Under the pieces are notes generated by a model. The model did not search any database and was not told where the DNA came from. It worked only from the letters and a program-made list of their open reading frames with translations. Shown piece after piece: positions 53,943 to 62,681 of a stretch of 64,000 bases of DNA (position 1 is the first letter of the stretch; every line of letters begins with the position of its first letter). Both the position numbers and the translations under genes were made by a program. The stretch comes from Amycolatopsis marina. GTDB lineage: Bacteria; Actinomycetota; Actinomycetes; Mycobacteriales; Pseudonocardiaceae. The stretch spans positions 1 through 64,000 of the forward strand of contig NZ_FOKG01000005.1 in assembly GCF_900111885.1 (NCBI RefSeq), written 5' to 3'.

Positions 53943-54644
53943 CTACTTCTTCTTCTTCGCCGCGGCGGTGGTCTTCTTCGGAGCCGCCTTGGTCGCCGTC
54001 TTTGCCGCGGCGGCCGTCTTCTTCGGCGCCGCCTTGGTGGCGGGCTTCTTGGCGGCGGTGCTCTTCGTTGCGGTTGAAGAAGCCTTCGACGTCTTGGCCG
54101 TTGCCTTCGGAGCCGCCTTGGTCGCCGTCTTGGCGGCCGTCTTCGGCGCCGCCTTGGTGGCGGTCCGGCTCGCGGTGGTGCTCCGGCTGGACGCCGCGCG
54201 GGTCGTCGTCGCCTTGCTCCGCGAGGTGGTGCTCCGGGTCGTGCTGGGGCGGCTGGCGGTCGCCCTCGTCGCCGCGGTGCGGGTACCCGTGCCGCGCGAC
54301 GCGGTGGTGCCCGCGGTACGCGAGGCCGGGGTGGCCCGCTTGACGGCCGTGGCCTTCGGCAGCTTCTTCGCGCCGCTGACAACGTCCTTGAAGGTCGTAC
54401 CGGCGCGGAACGCCGGAACGTTGGTCTTCTTCACGCGCACGGTCTCGCCCGTACGCGGGTTGCGAGCGGTGCGGGCGGCACGCGCACGCTTCTCGAACAC
54501 ACCGAAGCCGGTGATGTTCACCTTCTCGCCCTTGTTGACCGTCCGGATGATGATGTCGACGAGACCGTCGACAGCTTCCGACGCAACCTTTTTGTCGCCC
54601 AAGCGCTCGGAGAGCGCCTCGATCAGCTGGGCCTTGTTGGCCAT
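53943..54644 (-). CDS. hupB: HU-family nucleoid protein with histone-H1-like tail
   Basis: A 233-aa HupB/HupS-type protein. The HU domain (1-90) has [41 protein letters not shown] and [14 protein letters not shown]. The C-terminal 140 residues are a Lys/Ala/Thr/Arg tail with KKxAxKAAPK-like repeats that binds DNA and compacts the nucleoid. The ATG follows TTGGAGGACTGGA. It lies next to leuCD, as in mycobacteria. The upstream region to leuD (54645-54902) holds its promoter but nothing decisive. Confidence 0.97.
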   Translation of the reverse strand: MANKAQLIEALSERLGDKKVASEAVDGLVDIIIRTVNKGEKVNITGFGVFEKRARAARTARNPRTGETVRVKKTNVPAFRAGTTFKDVVSGAKKLPKATAVKRATPASRTAGTTASRGTGTRTAATRATASRPSTTRSTTSRSKATTTRAASSRSTTASRTATKAAPKTAAKTATKAAPKATAKTSKASSTATKSTAAKKPATKAAPKKTAAAAKTATKAAPKKTTAAAKKKK

Positions 54645-54902
54645 TCCAGTCCTCCAAGAAGAACTACTAGTACACGGCCACGTCGGCCGACTTGCGCACA
54701 CGGTATTACCAATGCAGCACAAATTCCAAACGGCACGCGGAAGTTTTCGTTGCCGGAGCGGGATGTTCCGCCCTCCGAGGGACCTCTGAGAGTGGTCTGA
54801 GGCCCTTTCCCGGTGCCGTTCGGCGTAGTTTCGACGGCCTTCGGCCGGTCCCGGATCCCCTTGCTGAGCAGGGAATCCGTGTCTCCAACCCGCCTCGAGG
54901 GG

Positions 54903-55496
54903 TCAGCTTGGGGTGGTCACCGGCTTCCACGATGGCCTGCTCGACTCGAATTCGTCGATGTCTGCGGCGTGTCGCAGGGTGAGGGCGATGTCGTCGAGGC
55001 CCTCCAGCAGCCGCCAGCGGGTGTAGTCGTCGATCGTGAAGGGGGCGACGAAGTCCTTGGCTCGTACGGTCTTCTCGGTGAGGTCCACGGTGACCTCCGT
55101 GCCCGGCTCGTTCTCCAGGATCTTCCACAGCTGTTCGACGTCCGCCTGCTCGCACTGGGCCGCCAGCAGGCCCTGCTTACCCGAGTTGCCCCGGAAGATG
55201 TCAGCGAAGCGGGACGAGATGACCACGCGGAAGCCGTAGTTCATCAGCGCCCAGACGGCGTGCTCCCGCGACGAACCGGTGCCGAAGTCGGTCCCCGCGA
55301 CGAGGACGCTGCCGGACTTGAAGGGCTCCGAGTTCAGCACGAATTGCTCGTCGGACCGCCAGGCCGCGAACAACCCGTCCTCGAAGCCGGTGCGGGTGAC
55401 CCGCTTGAGGTAGACGGCCGGGATGATCTGGTCAGTGTCCACGTTGGACCTGCGCAGCGGCACTCCGATCCCGGTGTGGGAGGTGAAGGGTTCCAT
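54903..55496 (-). CDS. leuD: 3-isopropylmalate dehydratase small subunit
   Basis: A 197-aa swivel-domain subunit that works with LeuC in leucine synthesis. It starts [27 protein letters not shown] and has the substrate-binding [31 protein letters not shown]. Length is typical. It lies 49 bp downstream of leuC in one operon. Confidence 0.97.
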   Translation of the reverse strand: MEPFTSHTGIGVPLRRSNVDTDQIIPAVYLKRVTRTGFEDGLFAAWRSDEQFVLNSEPFKSGSVLVAGTDFGTGSSREHAVWALMNYGFRVVISSRFADIFRGNSGKQGLLAAQCEQADVEQLWKILENEPGTEVTVDLTEKTVRAKDFVAPFTIDDYTRWRLLEGLDDIALTLRHAADIDEFESSRPSWKPVTTPS

Positions 55497-55545
55497 GCTC
55501 GGTGGCTCCTGTGTCAGTTCGAGGTGAAGGTTCGCTGCCTGCTCG

Positions 55546-57030
55546 TCAACGCGCGCCGTTGCCCGCCGTCGCGGTGTCCGGCGCGGCTCCGGCGGTCGAC
55601 AGGAGGTCCTCAGGGGAGGACAGGGTGCCGCGGACGGCCGTTGCGGCGGCGACGAGCGGTGAGACCAGGTGGGTACGACCGCCCTTGCCCTGCCTGCCCT
55701 CGAAGTTTCGGTTGGAGGTCGAGGCGCTGCGCTCGCCCGGCTTGAGCTGATCGGGGTTCATCCCGAGGCACATCGAGCATCCCGCCTGCCGCCATTCGGC
55801 GCCCGCTGCGGTGAAGACCTCGTCCAGCCCCTCGGCCTCCGCGGCCTTGCGCACCCGCATCGAACCGGGGACCACAAGCATCCTCACCCCGTCCGCGACC
55901 CGGTGCCCGCGCAGCACCTCGGCGGCCGATCGCAGGTCCTCGATTCGCCCATTCGTGCAGGAACCGAGGAAGACGGTGTCCACCGAGATCTCCCGCAGCG
56001 GGGTGCCCGGCTCAAGATCCATGTAGGACAGAGCCTTCTCGGCGGCGAACCGCTCGCTCTCGTCGGCGATCTGCTCGGGGTCCGGGACCCGGCCGTGCAA
56101 AGGAAGTCCCTGTCCGGGATTCGTACCCCAGGTCACGAACGGTGTGAGTTCCGCCGCATCCAGGCGCACCTCGGTGTCGAAGTCCGCGTCCGCGTCGGTC
56201 CGCAACTCCCGCCAGTTGGCCACCGCGGCGTCCCAGTCGGCGCCGGAAGGTGCGTGCGGACGGCCCTTCAGGTACTCGAAGGTGACCTCGTCCGGGGCGA
56301 TCATCCCGGCTCGGGCGCCTGCCTCGATCGACATGTTGCAGATGGTCATCCTGGCTTCCATCGACAGGGCTTCGATCGCGCTGCCGCGGTACTCCAGAAC
56401 GTAACCCTGTCCGCCGCCGGTACCGATCTTCGCGATCACCGCGAGGATGACGTCCTTCGCCGTGACTCCAGGCCGCAACTCGCCGTCGATGGTGATCGCC
56501 ATCGTCTTGAAGGGACGCAGGGGCAGCGTCTGGGTGGCGAGCACGTGCTCCACCTCGGAAGTGCCGATGCCGAAGGCCATCGCACCGAAGGCGCCGTGGG
56601 TGGAGGTGTGGCTGTCGCCGCACACCACGGTCATTCCGGGCTGGGTCAGACCGAGCTGCGGGCCGATGACGTGCACGATGCCCTGTTCCGCATCGCCCAT
56701 GGGATGCAGCCGGACGCCGAACTCCGCGCAGTTGCGCCGCAGCGTGTCGACCTGCGTCCGCGACACAGGGTCGGCGATCGGCAGGTCGATGTCGACCGTG
56801 GGCACATTGTGGTCCTCGGTCGCGATCGTCAGGTCCGGCCTGCGCACCGGCCTGCCCGCGAGACGCAGCCCGTCGAACGCCTGCGGGCTGGTGACCTCGT
56901 GCACGAGGTGCAGGTCGATGTAGAGCAAGTCCGGTTCGGCGCCTTCACCCCGGCGAACCGTGTGCGACTCCCACACCTTCTCCGCGAGGGTCCTCGGCTT
57001 CTCCGTACGGCCCTGGTCTGTGGTGGTCAT
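55546..57030 (-). CDS. leuC: 3-isopropylmalate dehydratase large subunit
   Basis: A 494-aa aconitase-family enzyme carrying a [4Fe-4S] cluster. The cluster cysteines are in FLGSCTNGR and [10 protein letters not shown]. Other motifs are [49 protein letters not shown] and [14 protein letters not shown]. The ATG at 57030 is supported by GGGAGGAG; the frame is open to 57045. It is divergent from the IclR-family regulator that probably controls it. Confidence 0.97.
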   Translation of the reverse strand: MTTTDQGRTEKPRTLAEKVWESHTVRRGEGAEPDLLYIDLHLVHEVTSPQAFDGLRLAGRPVRRPDLTIATEDHNVPTVDIDLPIADPVSRTQVDTLRRNCAEFGVRLHPMGDAEQGIVHVIGPQLGLTQPGMTVVCGDSHTSTHGAFGAMAFGIGTSEVEHVLATQTLPLRPFKTMAITIDGELRPGVTAKDVILAVIAKIGTGGGQGYVLEYRGSAIEALSMEARMTICNMSIEAGARAGMIAPDEVTFEYLKGRPHAPSGADWDAAVANWRELRTDADADFDTEVRLDAAELTPFVTWGTNPGQGLPLHGRVPDPEQIADESERFAAEKALSYMDLEPGTPLREISVDTVFLGSCTNGRIEDLRSAAEVLRGHRVADGVRMLVVPGSMRVRKAAEAEGLDEVFTAAGAEWRQAGCSMCLGMNPDQLKPGERSASTSNRNFEGRQGKGGRTHLVSPLVAAATAVRGTLSSPEDLLSTAGAAPDTATAGNGAR

Positions 57031-57129
57031 CAGGGCTCCTCCCAAGAGCTAGTCGGGAGCAAAGGAACTCGGTCGAGCCGACAGGACGAGCCAGGCGAAA
57101 GCGACTCGAGTTCGATTTGTCCCAGGATC

Positions 57130-57157
57130 TGGACATCCCAAAGTTCGGGATTATAGT
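57130..57157 (+). promoter_or_regulatory. Promoter of the IclR-family gene with overlapping palindrome
   Basis: TGGACA (57130-57135) and TATAGT (57152-57157) are spaced by 16 bp, a good sigma-A-type promoter. The predicted start falls at about the GTG start codon (57166), which implies a leaderless mRNA. A small palindrome ATCCC-N7-GGGAT lies between and around the two hexamers, a possible autoregulatory site. Confidence 0.6.
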
Positions 57158-57165
57158 ATCGCTTC

Positions 57166-57885
57166 GTGGGACAGCATAGCCCTTCCAACCAGCACAGCGG
57201 TATCGGAGTCCTGGACAAGGCAGTAGCCGTTCTCCAGGCCGTGGCCGACGAACCGTGCGGCCTCGCCGAACTCTGCGCCCGTACGGGACTGCCGCGCGCG
57301 ACGGCGCATCGCCTCGCGGTGGGTCTCGAGGTGCACCGGCTCCTGCGCCGGGGAGCGGACGGCAAGTGGCGTCCGGGCAGCGCACTGGCCGAACTCGCAG
57401 GCGGCACGACCGACCCGTTGCTCGACGCGGCGGGGTCGATCCTGCCGAAGCTGCGCGACATCACCGGCGAAAGCGTGCAGCTGTACCGCAGGGACGGTGT
57501 ACAGCGGGTCTGTGTGTCCACTGCGGAGCCGCCGAGCGGTCTCCGGGACACAGTGCCCATCGGCTCCCGGCTGCCCATGACGGCGGGCTCAGGGGCCAAA
57601 GTGCTGGCCGCATGGTCCGACCCGCACACACAGCGCACGATCCTGACCGACGCCGTCTACGGCGAGCGGACGCTGCTCGAGGTCCGCAGACGTGGCTGGG
57701 CACAGAGTGTGGCCGAGCGCGAGCCGGGCGTCGCGAGTGTCTCCGCGCCGGTCCGGGACTCCTCCGGCTCGGTCGTCGCCGCTGTGTCGGTGTCGGGTCC
57801 GATCGAACGGATCGGCCGCAAGCCGGGCTCGCGCTGGGCCGCGGACCTGCTGGCGGCGGCGGAAGCCCTCCAGGACCGCCTCTAG
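57166..57885 (+). CDS. IclR-family regulator beside leuCD
   Basis: A 239-aa regulator. The N-terminal winged helix (about 12-75) has SGIGVLDKAVAVLQAVADEPCGLAELCARTGLPRATAHRLAVGLE. The C-terminal GAF-like effector domain has LPMTAGSGAKVLAAW and REPGVASVSAPVRDSSGSVVAAVSVSGPIERI. Homologues at this place (Rv2989; Streptomyces NdgR) control leuCD and amino-acid genes. The symbol is left open. The transcript is probably leaderless. Confidence 0.93.
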   Translation: MGQHSPSNQHSGIGVLDKAVAVLQAVADEPCGLAELCARTGLPRATAHRLAVGLEVHRLLRRGADGKWRPGSALAELAGGTTDPLLDAAGSILPKLRDITGESVQLYRRDGVQRVCVSTAEPPSGLRDTVPIGSRLPMTAGSGAKVLAAWSDPHTQRTILTDAVYGERTLLEVRRRGWAQSVAEREPGVASVSAPVRDSSGSVVAAVSVSGPIERIGRKPGSRWAADLLAAAEALQDRL

Positions 57886-58006
57886 TTCGACCGGGCCGTA
57901 GCTCGCGAATCGAATGTTCACATCGTCGATCCGGCGAGCGTATTGTGAGCGAACGTGCCAGGTGTCCGAACCCGGTGCGCGCAACGGACTGAAGTGGTGG
58001 GATCCG

Positions 58007-59650
58007 ATGCACGCTGCGGATGCACTCGAGCGGGGCCGGGAATCGTATTCACTCCGTGCTTGGCGGGACGCCTTCGACGCCCTGTCGGCGGCCGACAAGC
58101 ACACGTCACTGGCGGCCGCCGATCTCGATCGGCTCGGTATGGCCGCATACCTGATCGGACTGGACGAGGAAGCGGTCGACGGCCTTCAACGCGCTCATCA
58201 CGCATTCCTCGTCGAGGATGAGGTCGGCCGCGCCATCCGGAGCGCGTTCTGGCTTGGACTGATGCTGTTCCTGCGTGGCAGGCGCGCCGAGGGCGGCGGC
58301 TGGCTCGGACGTGCCCAGCACCTGCTGGAGCGGGATTCGCGGCTCCGCGTGGAGCGCGCCTACCTGATGATCCCGACAGCCCTGCAGACCATGGAGAACG
58401 GCGACCCTGGCGCGGCCTACGAGATGTTCGGCGAGATCACGCGGATCGCGAACCACTCCGGCGATCCGGACCTGGTCGCGCTGAGCAGGCTCGGACGCGG
58501 TCAGTCGCTGATCTCCATGGGTGAGGTGCGTCGGGGCGTGGCGATGCTCGACGAAGCGATGGTGGCGGTGACGATCGAAGCCGTGTCGCCGATCGCCGCC
58601 GGAATCGTCTACTGCGCGCTGGTCGTCACCTGCCGCCAGATCTTCGACCTGCGGCGGGCACAAGAGTGGACAGTCGCGCTGGGCCGCTGGTGCGCCACTC
58701 AGCAGGACCTCAAACCCTATCGGGGCCAGTGTCTTGTACATCGTTCGGAGATCATGCAGGTGCGTGGCGAGTGGGCCGAGGCGATGGACGAGGTGCGGCA
58801 AGCCTGCGCACACCTGGCCGAGCCACCGGGTAACCCGGTGCTGGGAATGGCGCACTACCAACGCGCAGAGCTGCTACGGCTGCGCGGCCAGTTCGCACAG
58901 GCGGAGCAGGCCTACCGCAAGGCAGGTGAGTCGGGGCACCCCGTACAACCGGGTCTTGCCCTCCTGCGCCTGGGCCAGGGACGGATTGACGATGCGGAGG
59001 CGGCCATCCGCCGGGTCGTGGACGAGGCCGAGGACGACCGCGTGAAGCGTTCCCGCGTGCTGGCCGCCTTCGTCGAGATCGTTCTCGCCACTGGAGATGT
59101 CGAAGGGGCCAGAGCGGTCGCCGACGAGCTGACGGAGTTCGGCGCCGACTTCGACACTCCATACCTGCGTGCAGTCGCGGCGTCCGCGCGCGGCGCCGTC
59201 CTGCTCGCCGACGGCGACGCTCACGGCGCGTGTGTGGTGCTGCGCGCCGCATGGACGATCTGGCACGAGATCGACGCGCCGTACGAAGCGGCGCGGGTAC
59301 AGATGCTGATGGCAGAAACCTGCGAGCGGCTTGCCGACCACGACACGGCGAGCATGGAACTGGACGCGGCCCGTCGGACATTCGAGCAGCTCGGCGCAGC
59401 TCCGGCGTTGGCCAGGGTGGCCGAGCTGTCGCGGCCAACGCCGAAGCCGAGCGACCCGGGCGGCCTCACCCCACGCGAACTCGACGTGCTCCGCCTGGTC
59501 GCGACCGGGGCAACCAGTCGCGAGGTCGCCGAAAGGCTGCACATCAGTGAGAAGACCGTGGCCCGCCACTTGAGCAACATCTTCGCCAAACTCGGCGTCA
59601 CATCCCGGTCCGCTGCCACCGCCTACGCCTACCGGCACGAGTTGGCGTAG
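58007..59650 (+). CDS. LuxR-family regulator with TPR-like repeats
   Basis: A 547-aa protein. Residues about 1-470 are a series of helical TPR-like repeats (for example YLIGLDEEAVDGLQRAHHAFL and LRGQFAQAEQAYRKAGESG). The C-terminal 60 residues are a LuxR/FixJ helix-turn-helix: LTPRELDVLRLVATGATSREVAERLHISEKTVARHLSNIFAKLGV. There is no AAA or receiver domain. The ATG at 58007 follows GGTGGGATCC; the open frame starts at 57914. It probably controls the methyltransferase and membrane-protein genes that follow. Confidence 0.88.
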   Translation: MHAADALERGRESYSLRAWRDAFDALSAADKHTSLAAADLDRLGMAAYLIGLDEEAVDGLQRAHHAFLVEDEVGRAIRSAFWLGLMLFLRGRRAEGGGWLGRAQHLLERDSRLRVERAYLMIPTALQTMENGDPGAAYEMFGEITRIANHSGDPDLVALSRLGRGQSLISMGEVRRGVAMLDEAMVAVTIEAVSPIAAGIVYCALVVTCRQIFDLRRAQEWTVALGRWCATQQDLKPYRGQCLVHRSEIMQVRGEWAEAMDEVRQACAHLAEPPGNPVLGMAHYQRAELLRLRGQFAQAEQAYRKAGESGHPVQPGLALLRLGQGRIDDAEAAIRRVVDEAEDDRVKRSRVLAAFVEIVLATGDVEGARAVADELTEFGADFDTPYLRAVAASARGAVLLADGDAHGACVVLRAAWTIWHEIDAPYEAARVQMLMAETCERLADHDTASMELDAARRTFEQLGAAPALARVAELSRPTPKPSDPGGLTPRELDVLRLVATGATSREVAERLHISEKTVARHLSNIFAKLGVTSRSAATAYAYRHELA

Positions 59651-59792
59651 CGCCCGTCAACGTGCCTGCTCGTCGCTCGGCTACACAGAATTGCCCATGC
59701 GACGCGCATGGCGGGATGGGTAATTCGTTCGAAGCGGCACAGGCCTTGTTGGCCGGATCGTTGCCTCGTCCACCGACGAGGAGGTAGCAACG

Positions 59793-60632
59793 ATGACCAC
59801 GCAGCACGCACCGACGACCGAACAGATCCAAGAGGCGTGGGACCGCCTCGCGACCCGATTCGACCAGTTCGTCACGCCCGAGTCGATGATGCTGGCGGAG
59901 AAGGCGCTGCGCCATATCGATCTGCGCCCCGGAACGCGTCTGCTGGATGTCGGCGCGGGCAGCGGGGCACTGAGCATCCCGGCCGCGCGGATGGGCGCAC
60001 ACGTTCTCGCCACGGATCTGGCTCCCACCATGATCGATCGACTGAACGAGCGGGCACGTGCCGAGGGGCTGGCCAACCTCGAAGGCAGGGTTATGGACGG
60101 CCAGGCTCTCGGCCTTGGTGACGACACCTTCGATGTCGCTGTCTCGGTGAACGGCGTGTCCTTGTTTCCCGATCTCGTGCGGGGGCTGGCCGAGTTGGTG
60201 CGGGTCACCAGGACGGGCGGGCGCGTCGTCATCGTCGCGTTCGGTCCCCTGCACAAGGCAGAGTTCATCGCCTTCTTCATGGCTGCGATGAAGGCCACGG
60301 TGCCCGGGTTCACGCCGTTGCCTGCCGATCCGCCGCCGCTGCCCTTCCAAGTGGCCGACCCAGCCGTGCTGAGCGCCAGATTGTCCGAAGCAGACCTGCG
60401 AGACGTCGAGGTCAAGTCCGTCACGTGGGACATGCCGATCGACTCCGCTGAGCACTTCTGGAACCTGTTCACATCCAGCAACCCGATCGGTGCCCAACTG
60501 GTCGCCGAACTTCCCGACGAGCTGCGGATCGAGGTGCTGCAGGTCCTGGACGGGATGCTGCACGAACGCTCCGGTGGCGGGCGCGGCGCTGTTTTGCACG
60601 CCGGCGTCAATATCGGCATCGGGACGGTGTGA
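59793..60632 (+). CDS. Class I SAM-dependent methyltransferase
   Basis: A 279-aa UbiE/COQ5-like methyltransferase. The SAM loop is LLDVGAGSGALSIPAARMGAHVLATDLAP and FDVAVSVNGVSLFPDLVRGLAELVRVTRTGGRVVIVAFGPL is motif II/III. The substrate cannot be told. The ATG follows GACGAGGAGGTAGC. It is 142 bp after the LuxR gene and 39 bp before the membrane-protein gene. Confidence 0.92.
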   Translation: MTTQHAPTTEQIQEAWDRLATRFDQFVTPESMMLAEKALRHIDLRPGTRLLDVGAGSGALSIPAARMGAHVLATDLAPTMIDRLNERARAEGLANLEGRVMDGQALGLGDDTFDVAVSVNGVSLFPDLVRGLAELVRVTRTGGRVVIVAFGPLHKAEFIAFFMAAMKATVPGFTPLPADPPPLPFQVADPAVLSARLSEADLRDVEVKSVTWDMPIDSAEHFWNLFTSSNPIGAQLVAELPDELRIEVLQVLDGMLHERSGGGRGAVLHAGVNIGIGTV

Positions 60633-60671
60633 CCAACAACCTCAGCAGCGATGAACCGGACGGAGACAACC

Positions 60672-61346
60672 ATGACAACGATCGCGACAACCAGAACTCG
60701 TCTCGGGGCCGTGGCCGTCGCGCTGGCACCGGCCGTGATGTTCGCCGCGCTCGTCTCGCACCCTTACCTCGCGCGGTTGCCCGATGCGCCAGCCGTCGCC
60801 GAAGCAGTAGCGGAGAACACCACGCGTTGGGGGTTCGTGCACCTGCTGACGTCGGTGGGCTCGGCGCTGATCGCGCTGGCGTTCCTGGCGGTCCGAGCGC
60901 ACCTGCGAAACGCCGGGGAGGACCGGTTCAGCGCATGGGCGCTGCCCTTCACGATCATCGGTAGCGCACTGTACGGACTGGTGCCCGGGTTGGAGTTCGC
61001 ACCGATGGCCGCCGCACGAGCAGACGGCGACGCCGCAGCGGCCCAGGCCATATTGGAACCGTGGTTGATCGCGATACTGGCAACGAGCGTGTTCATCTTC
61101 GCGATCGGGACCTTCGGCTTCGCGCGAGCCATCGCGGACAGCCAGATCCTGAGCAGACCGTGGACCCGTCTCGTCGTCGGGGCGCTCGTCGTGCTGGCTG
61201 TGTCGAGGTTCGTTCCACTCGGCGCAGTGCAGTTCTACGTGCAGGCCCCGGCCGGTCTCGTCGCTCTGTGGCCCCTGGCCAACCAGATGTGGCGCGCACC
61301 GGCCATCGCACCCGCCGTGCCGGGGAGCCCCGTGACCGCTGGATGA
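60672..61346 (+). CDS. Unrecognised integral membrane protein
   Basis: A 224-aa protein with about six hydrophobic segments (around residues 14-33, 55-78, 90-115, 134-155, 165-185 and 190-210). I do not recognise a family. It follows the methyltransferase with a CGGAGAC ribosome binding site before the chosen ATG (an earlier ATG is at 60651). The arrangement with a LuxR-TPR regulator and a methyltransferase suggests a small regulated cassette. Confidence 0.65.
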   Translation: MTTIATTRTRLGAVAVALAPAVMFAALVSHPYLARLPDAPAVAEAVAENTTRWGFVHLLTSVGSALIALAFLAVRAHLRNAGEDRFSAWALPFTIIGSALYGLVPGLEFAPMAAARADGDAAAAQAILEPWLIAILATSVFIFAIGTFGFARAIADSQILSRPWTRLVVGALVVLAVSRFVPLGAVQFYVQAPAGLVALWPLANQMWRAPAIAPAVPGSPVTAG

Positions 61347-61460
61347 CGGGAGTGCGGCTGACAGCAGACGAGAACTCTTCTACTGTGGATTCAACGCCGA
61401 CGACCGAATCGATGGTCCGGCCTACTTCCGCGCCCGTCGAGCTTCCCCTCCTGTCACAAC

Positions 61461-61501
61461 GAAAGAGCCCCATCCGCAGCTCTCGCGGATGGGGCTCTTT
61501 C
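61461..61501 (+). terminator. Strong terminator after the LuxR-methyltransferase cassette
   Basis: A perfect 17-bp inverted repeat (arms 61461-61477 and 61485-61501, 7-nt loop) ends in CTCTTTC. It lies between the membrane-protein gene and the convergent tRNA genes. The stretch 61347-61460 holds no gene I can support. Confidence 0.9.
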
Positions 61502-61515
61502 GTGTGATGCGGACG

Positions 61516-61588
61516 TACCCCCGATGGGATTCGAACCCACGCTACCGGCGTGAGAGGCCGGCGTCCTAGGCCGCTAGACGACGGGGGC
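61516..61588 (-). tRNA. tRNA-Glu (CUC)
   Basis: A full cloverleaf on the reverse strand: acceptor GCCCCCG/CGGGGGT with a G1-U72 pair and A73, D-arm TCTAGCGGCCTAGGA, anticodon stem CCGGC/GCCGG around loop CTCTCAC giving anticodon CTC, and T-arm with GGTTCGAATC. No CCA is encoded. It lies 50 bp from tRNA-Gln and about 1.1 kb from gltX on the same strand. Confidence 0.97.
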
Positions 61589-61638
61589 TTGCCTTGTTGC
61601 GAGAGAGAACTTACCAGACTGGATTTTTCCCTCTGCAG

Positions 61639-61710
61639 CTGGGGTACCAGGACTCGAACCTAGACTAACTGAACCAGAATCAGTCGTGCTGCCGATTACA
61701 CCATACCCCA
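61639..61710 (-). tRNA. tRNA-Gln (CUG)
   Basis: A full cloverleaf on the reverse strand: acceptor TGGGGTA/TACCCCA, D-arm GTGTAATCGGCAGCAC, anticodon stem ACTGA/TCAGT around loop TTCTGGT giving anticodon CTG, and T-arm GGTTCGAGTC. No CCA is encoded. Like most actinobacteria, this organism probably charges it through GluRS and the GatCAB amidotransferase. Confidence 0.97.
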
Positions 61711-61815
61711 AAAACTCGGCGCTCTCTGGGAGAACTCCTGTCGAGCACCGCCGGGAAGAAATACTAGACCACCCCGAATCACGGCGTGCAGGCGGCCCCG
61801 CATCCCACCCCGCCG

Positions 61816-62601
61816 TCACCGCTGCACGGGCACGCCGACACTGGCGAACTCGCAGATCAGCAGCTCAGGAAGGTCGACGAGAGAGTCGATCTCGTGCACG
61901 CCCGTCGGCACGTCCTCGGACACGGCACGACGGTTGAGCCAGACCCCGCCGAGACCGGCGTCACGGGCACCGATCGCGTCGGTGTCGAGTTTGTCCCCCA
62001 CATGCGCCGCCTCGGACGGGTCGCAACCCATTGTCAGGCAGACCGTGTGGAACATCACCGGGTCGGGTTTGGCCGTGCCCATCTCCCCCGCGATCGCCAC
62101 ATGATCGAAAAACCGGGCCAGCCCGAGATCCGCCAGCTTCGCCCGCTGGTGTCCACCGGAGGCGTTGGTCACGGCGGCCAGCTGCACACCCGCCGCGGTC
62201 AACCAGTCGAGACAGGGCAGCACGTCGTCGAACAGCCGCCACGAGCGGCGCAGCAGCTCCCGTCGCCTCGCCTCGAAGCCGACGATGTCACCGGCGTCCA
62301 TCTCGGCCCCGAGTTCCTCGAGGAAGCACCGGCTGCGGGTGAGGTGCATGTCGGCGTACGAGAGGTCGCCCGCGACCACCTTGGCGACGTGTTCATCGGT
62401 GATCCGCTCCCAGACCGACCACATGTCGGCCCTGCCGATAAGTGCGGCCAGGGCACGACTGCCCGCCGAAGTGAAGTCGATCAAGGTGTCATCGATGTCG
62501 AGACAGACCAGCCGGAGTGCCGGCGGAGACCACGGCCCCGGAGGGGCGCTCCGTTCGGCCGTTGCCTGCGATGCCGTCGGGGAAGCGAACGCAAAATCCA
62601 C
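61816..62601 (-). CDS. HAD-superfamily hydrolase
   Basis: A 261-aa HAD subfamily IA phosphatase-like protein. Motif I is LVCLDIDDTLIDF (Asp nucleophile and Asp acid/base), motif II VTNASG, motif III Lys in MGTAKPDPVMFH, and motif IV HVGDKLDTDAIGARDAGL. A helical cap lies between motifs I and II. The substrate is unknown. It lies between gltX and the two tRNA genes on the same strand. Confidence 0.92.
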   Translation of the reverse strand: MDFAFASPTASQATAERSAPPGPWSPPALRLVCLDIDDTLIDFTSAGSRALAALIGRADMWSVWERITDEHVAKVVAGDLSYADMHLTRSRCFLEELGAEMDAGDIVGFEARRRELLRRSWRLFDDVLPCLDWLTAAGVQLAAVTNASGGHQRAKLADLGLARFFDHVAIAGEMGTAKPDPVMFHTVCLTMGCDPSEAAHVGDKLDTDAIGARDAGLGGVWLNRRAVSEDVPTGVHEIDSLVDLPELLICEFASVGVPVQR

Positions 62602-62681
62602 TCAGCGAGGCTAGGCCACTTTCGGCCGTACCGATTCGACTATCGAGGTGATTAGCACTGCTCTGTTCCGGTGTAAATCGT

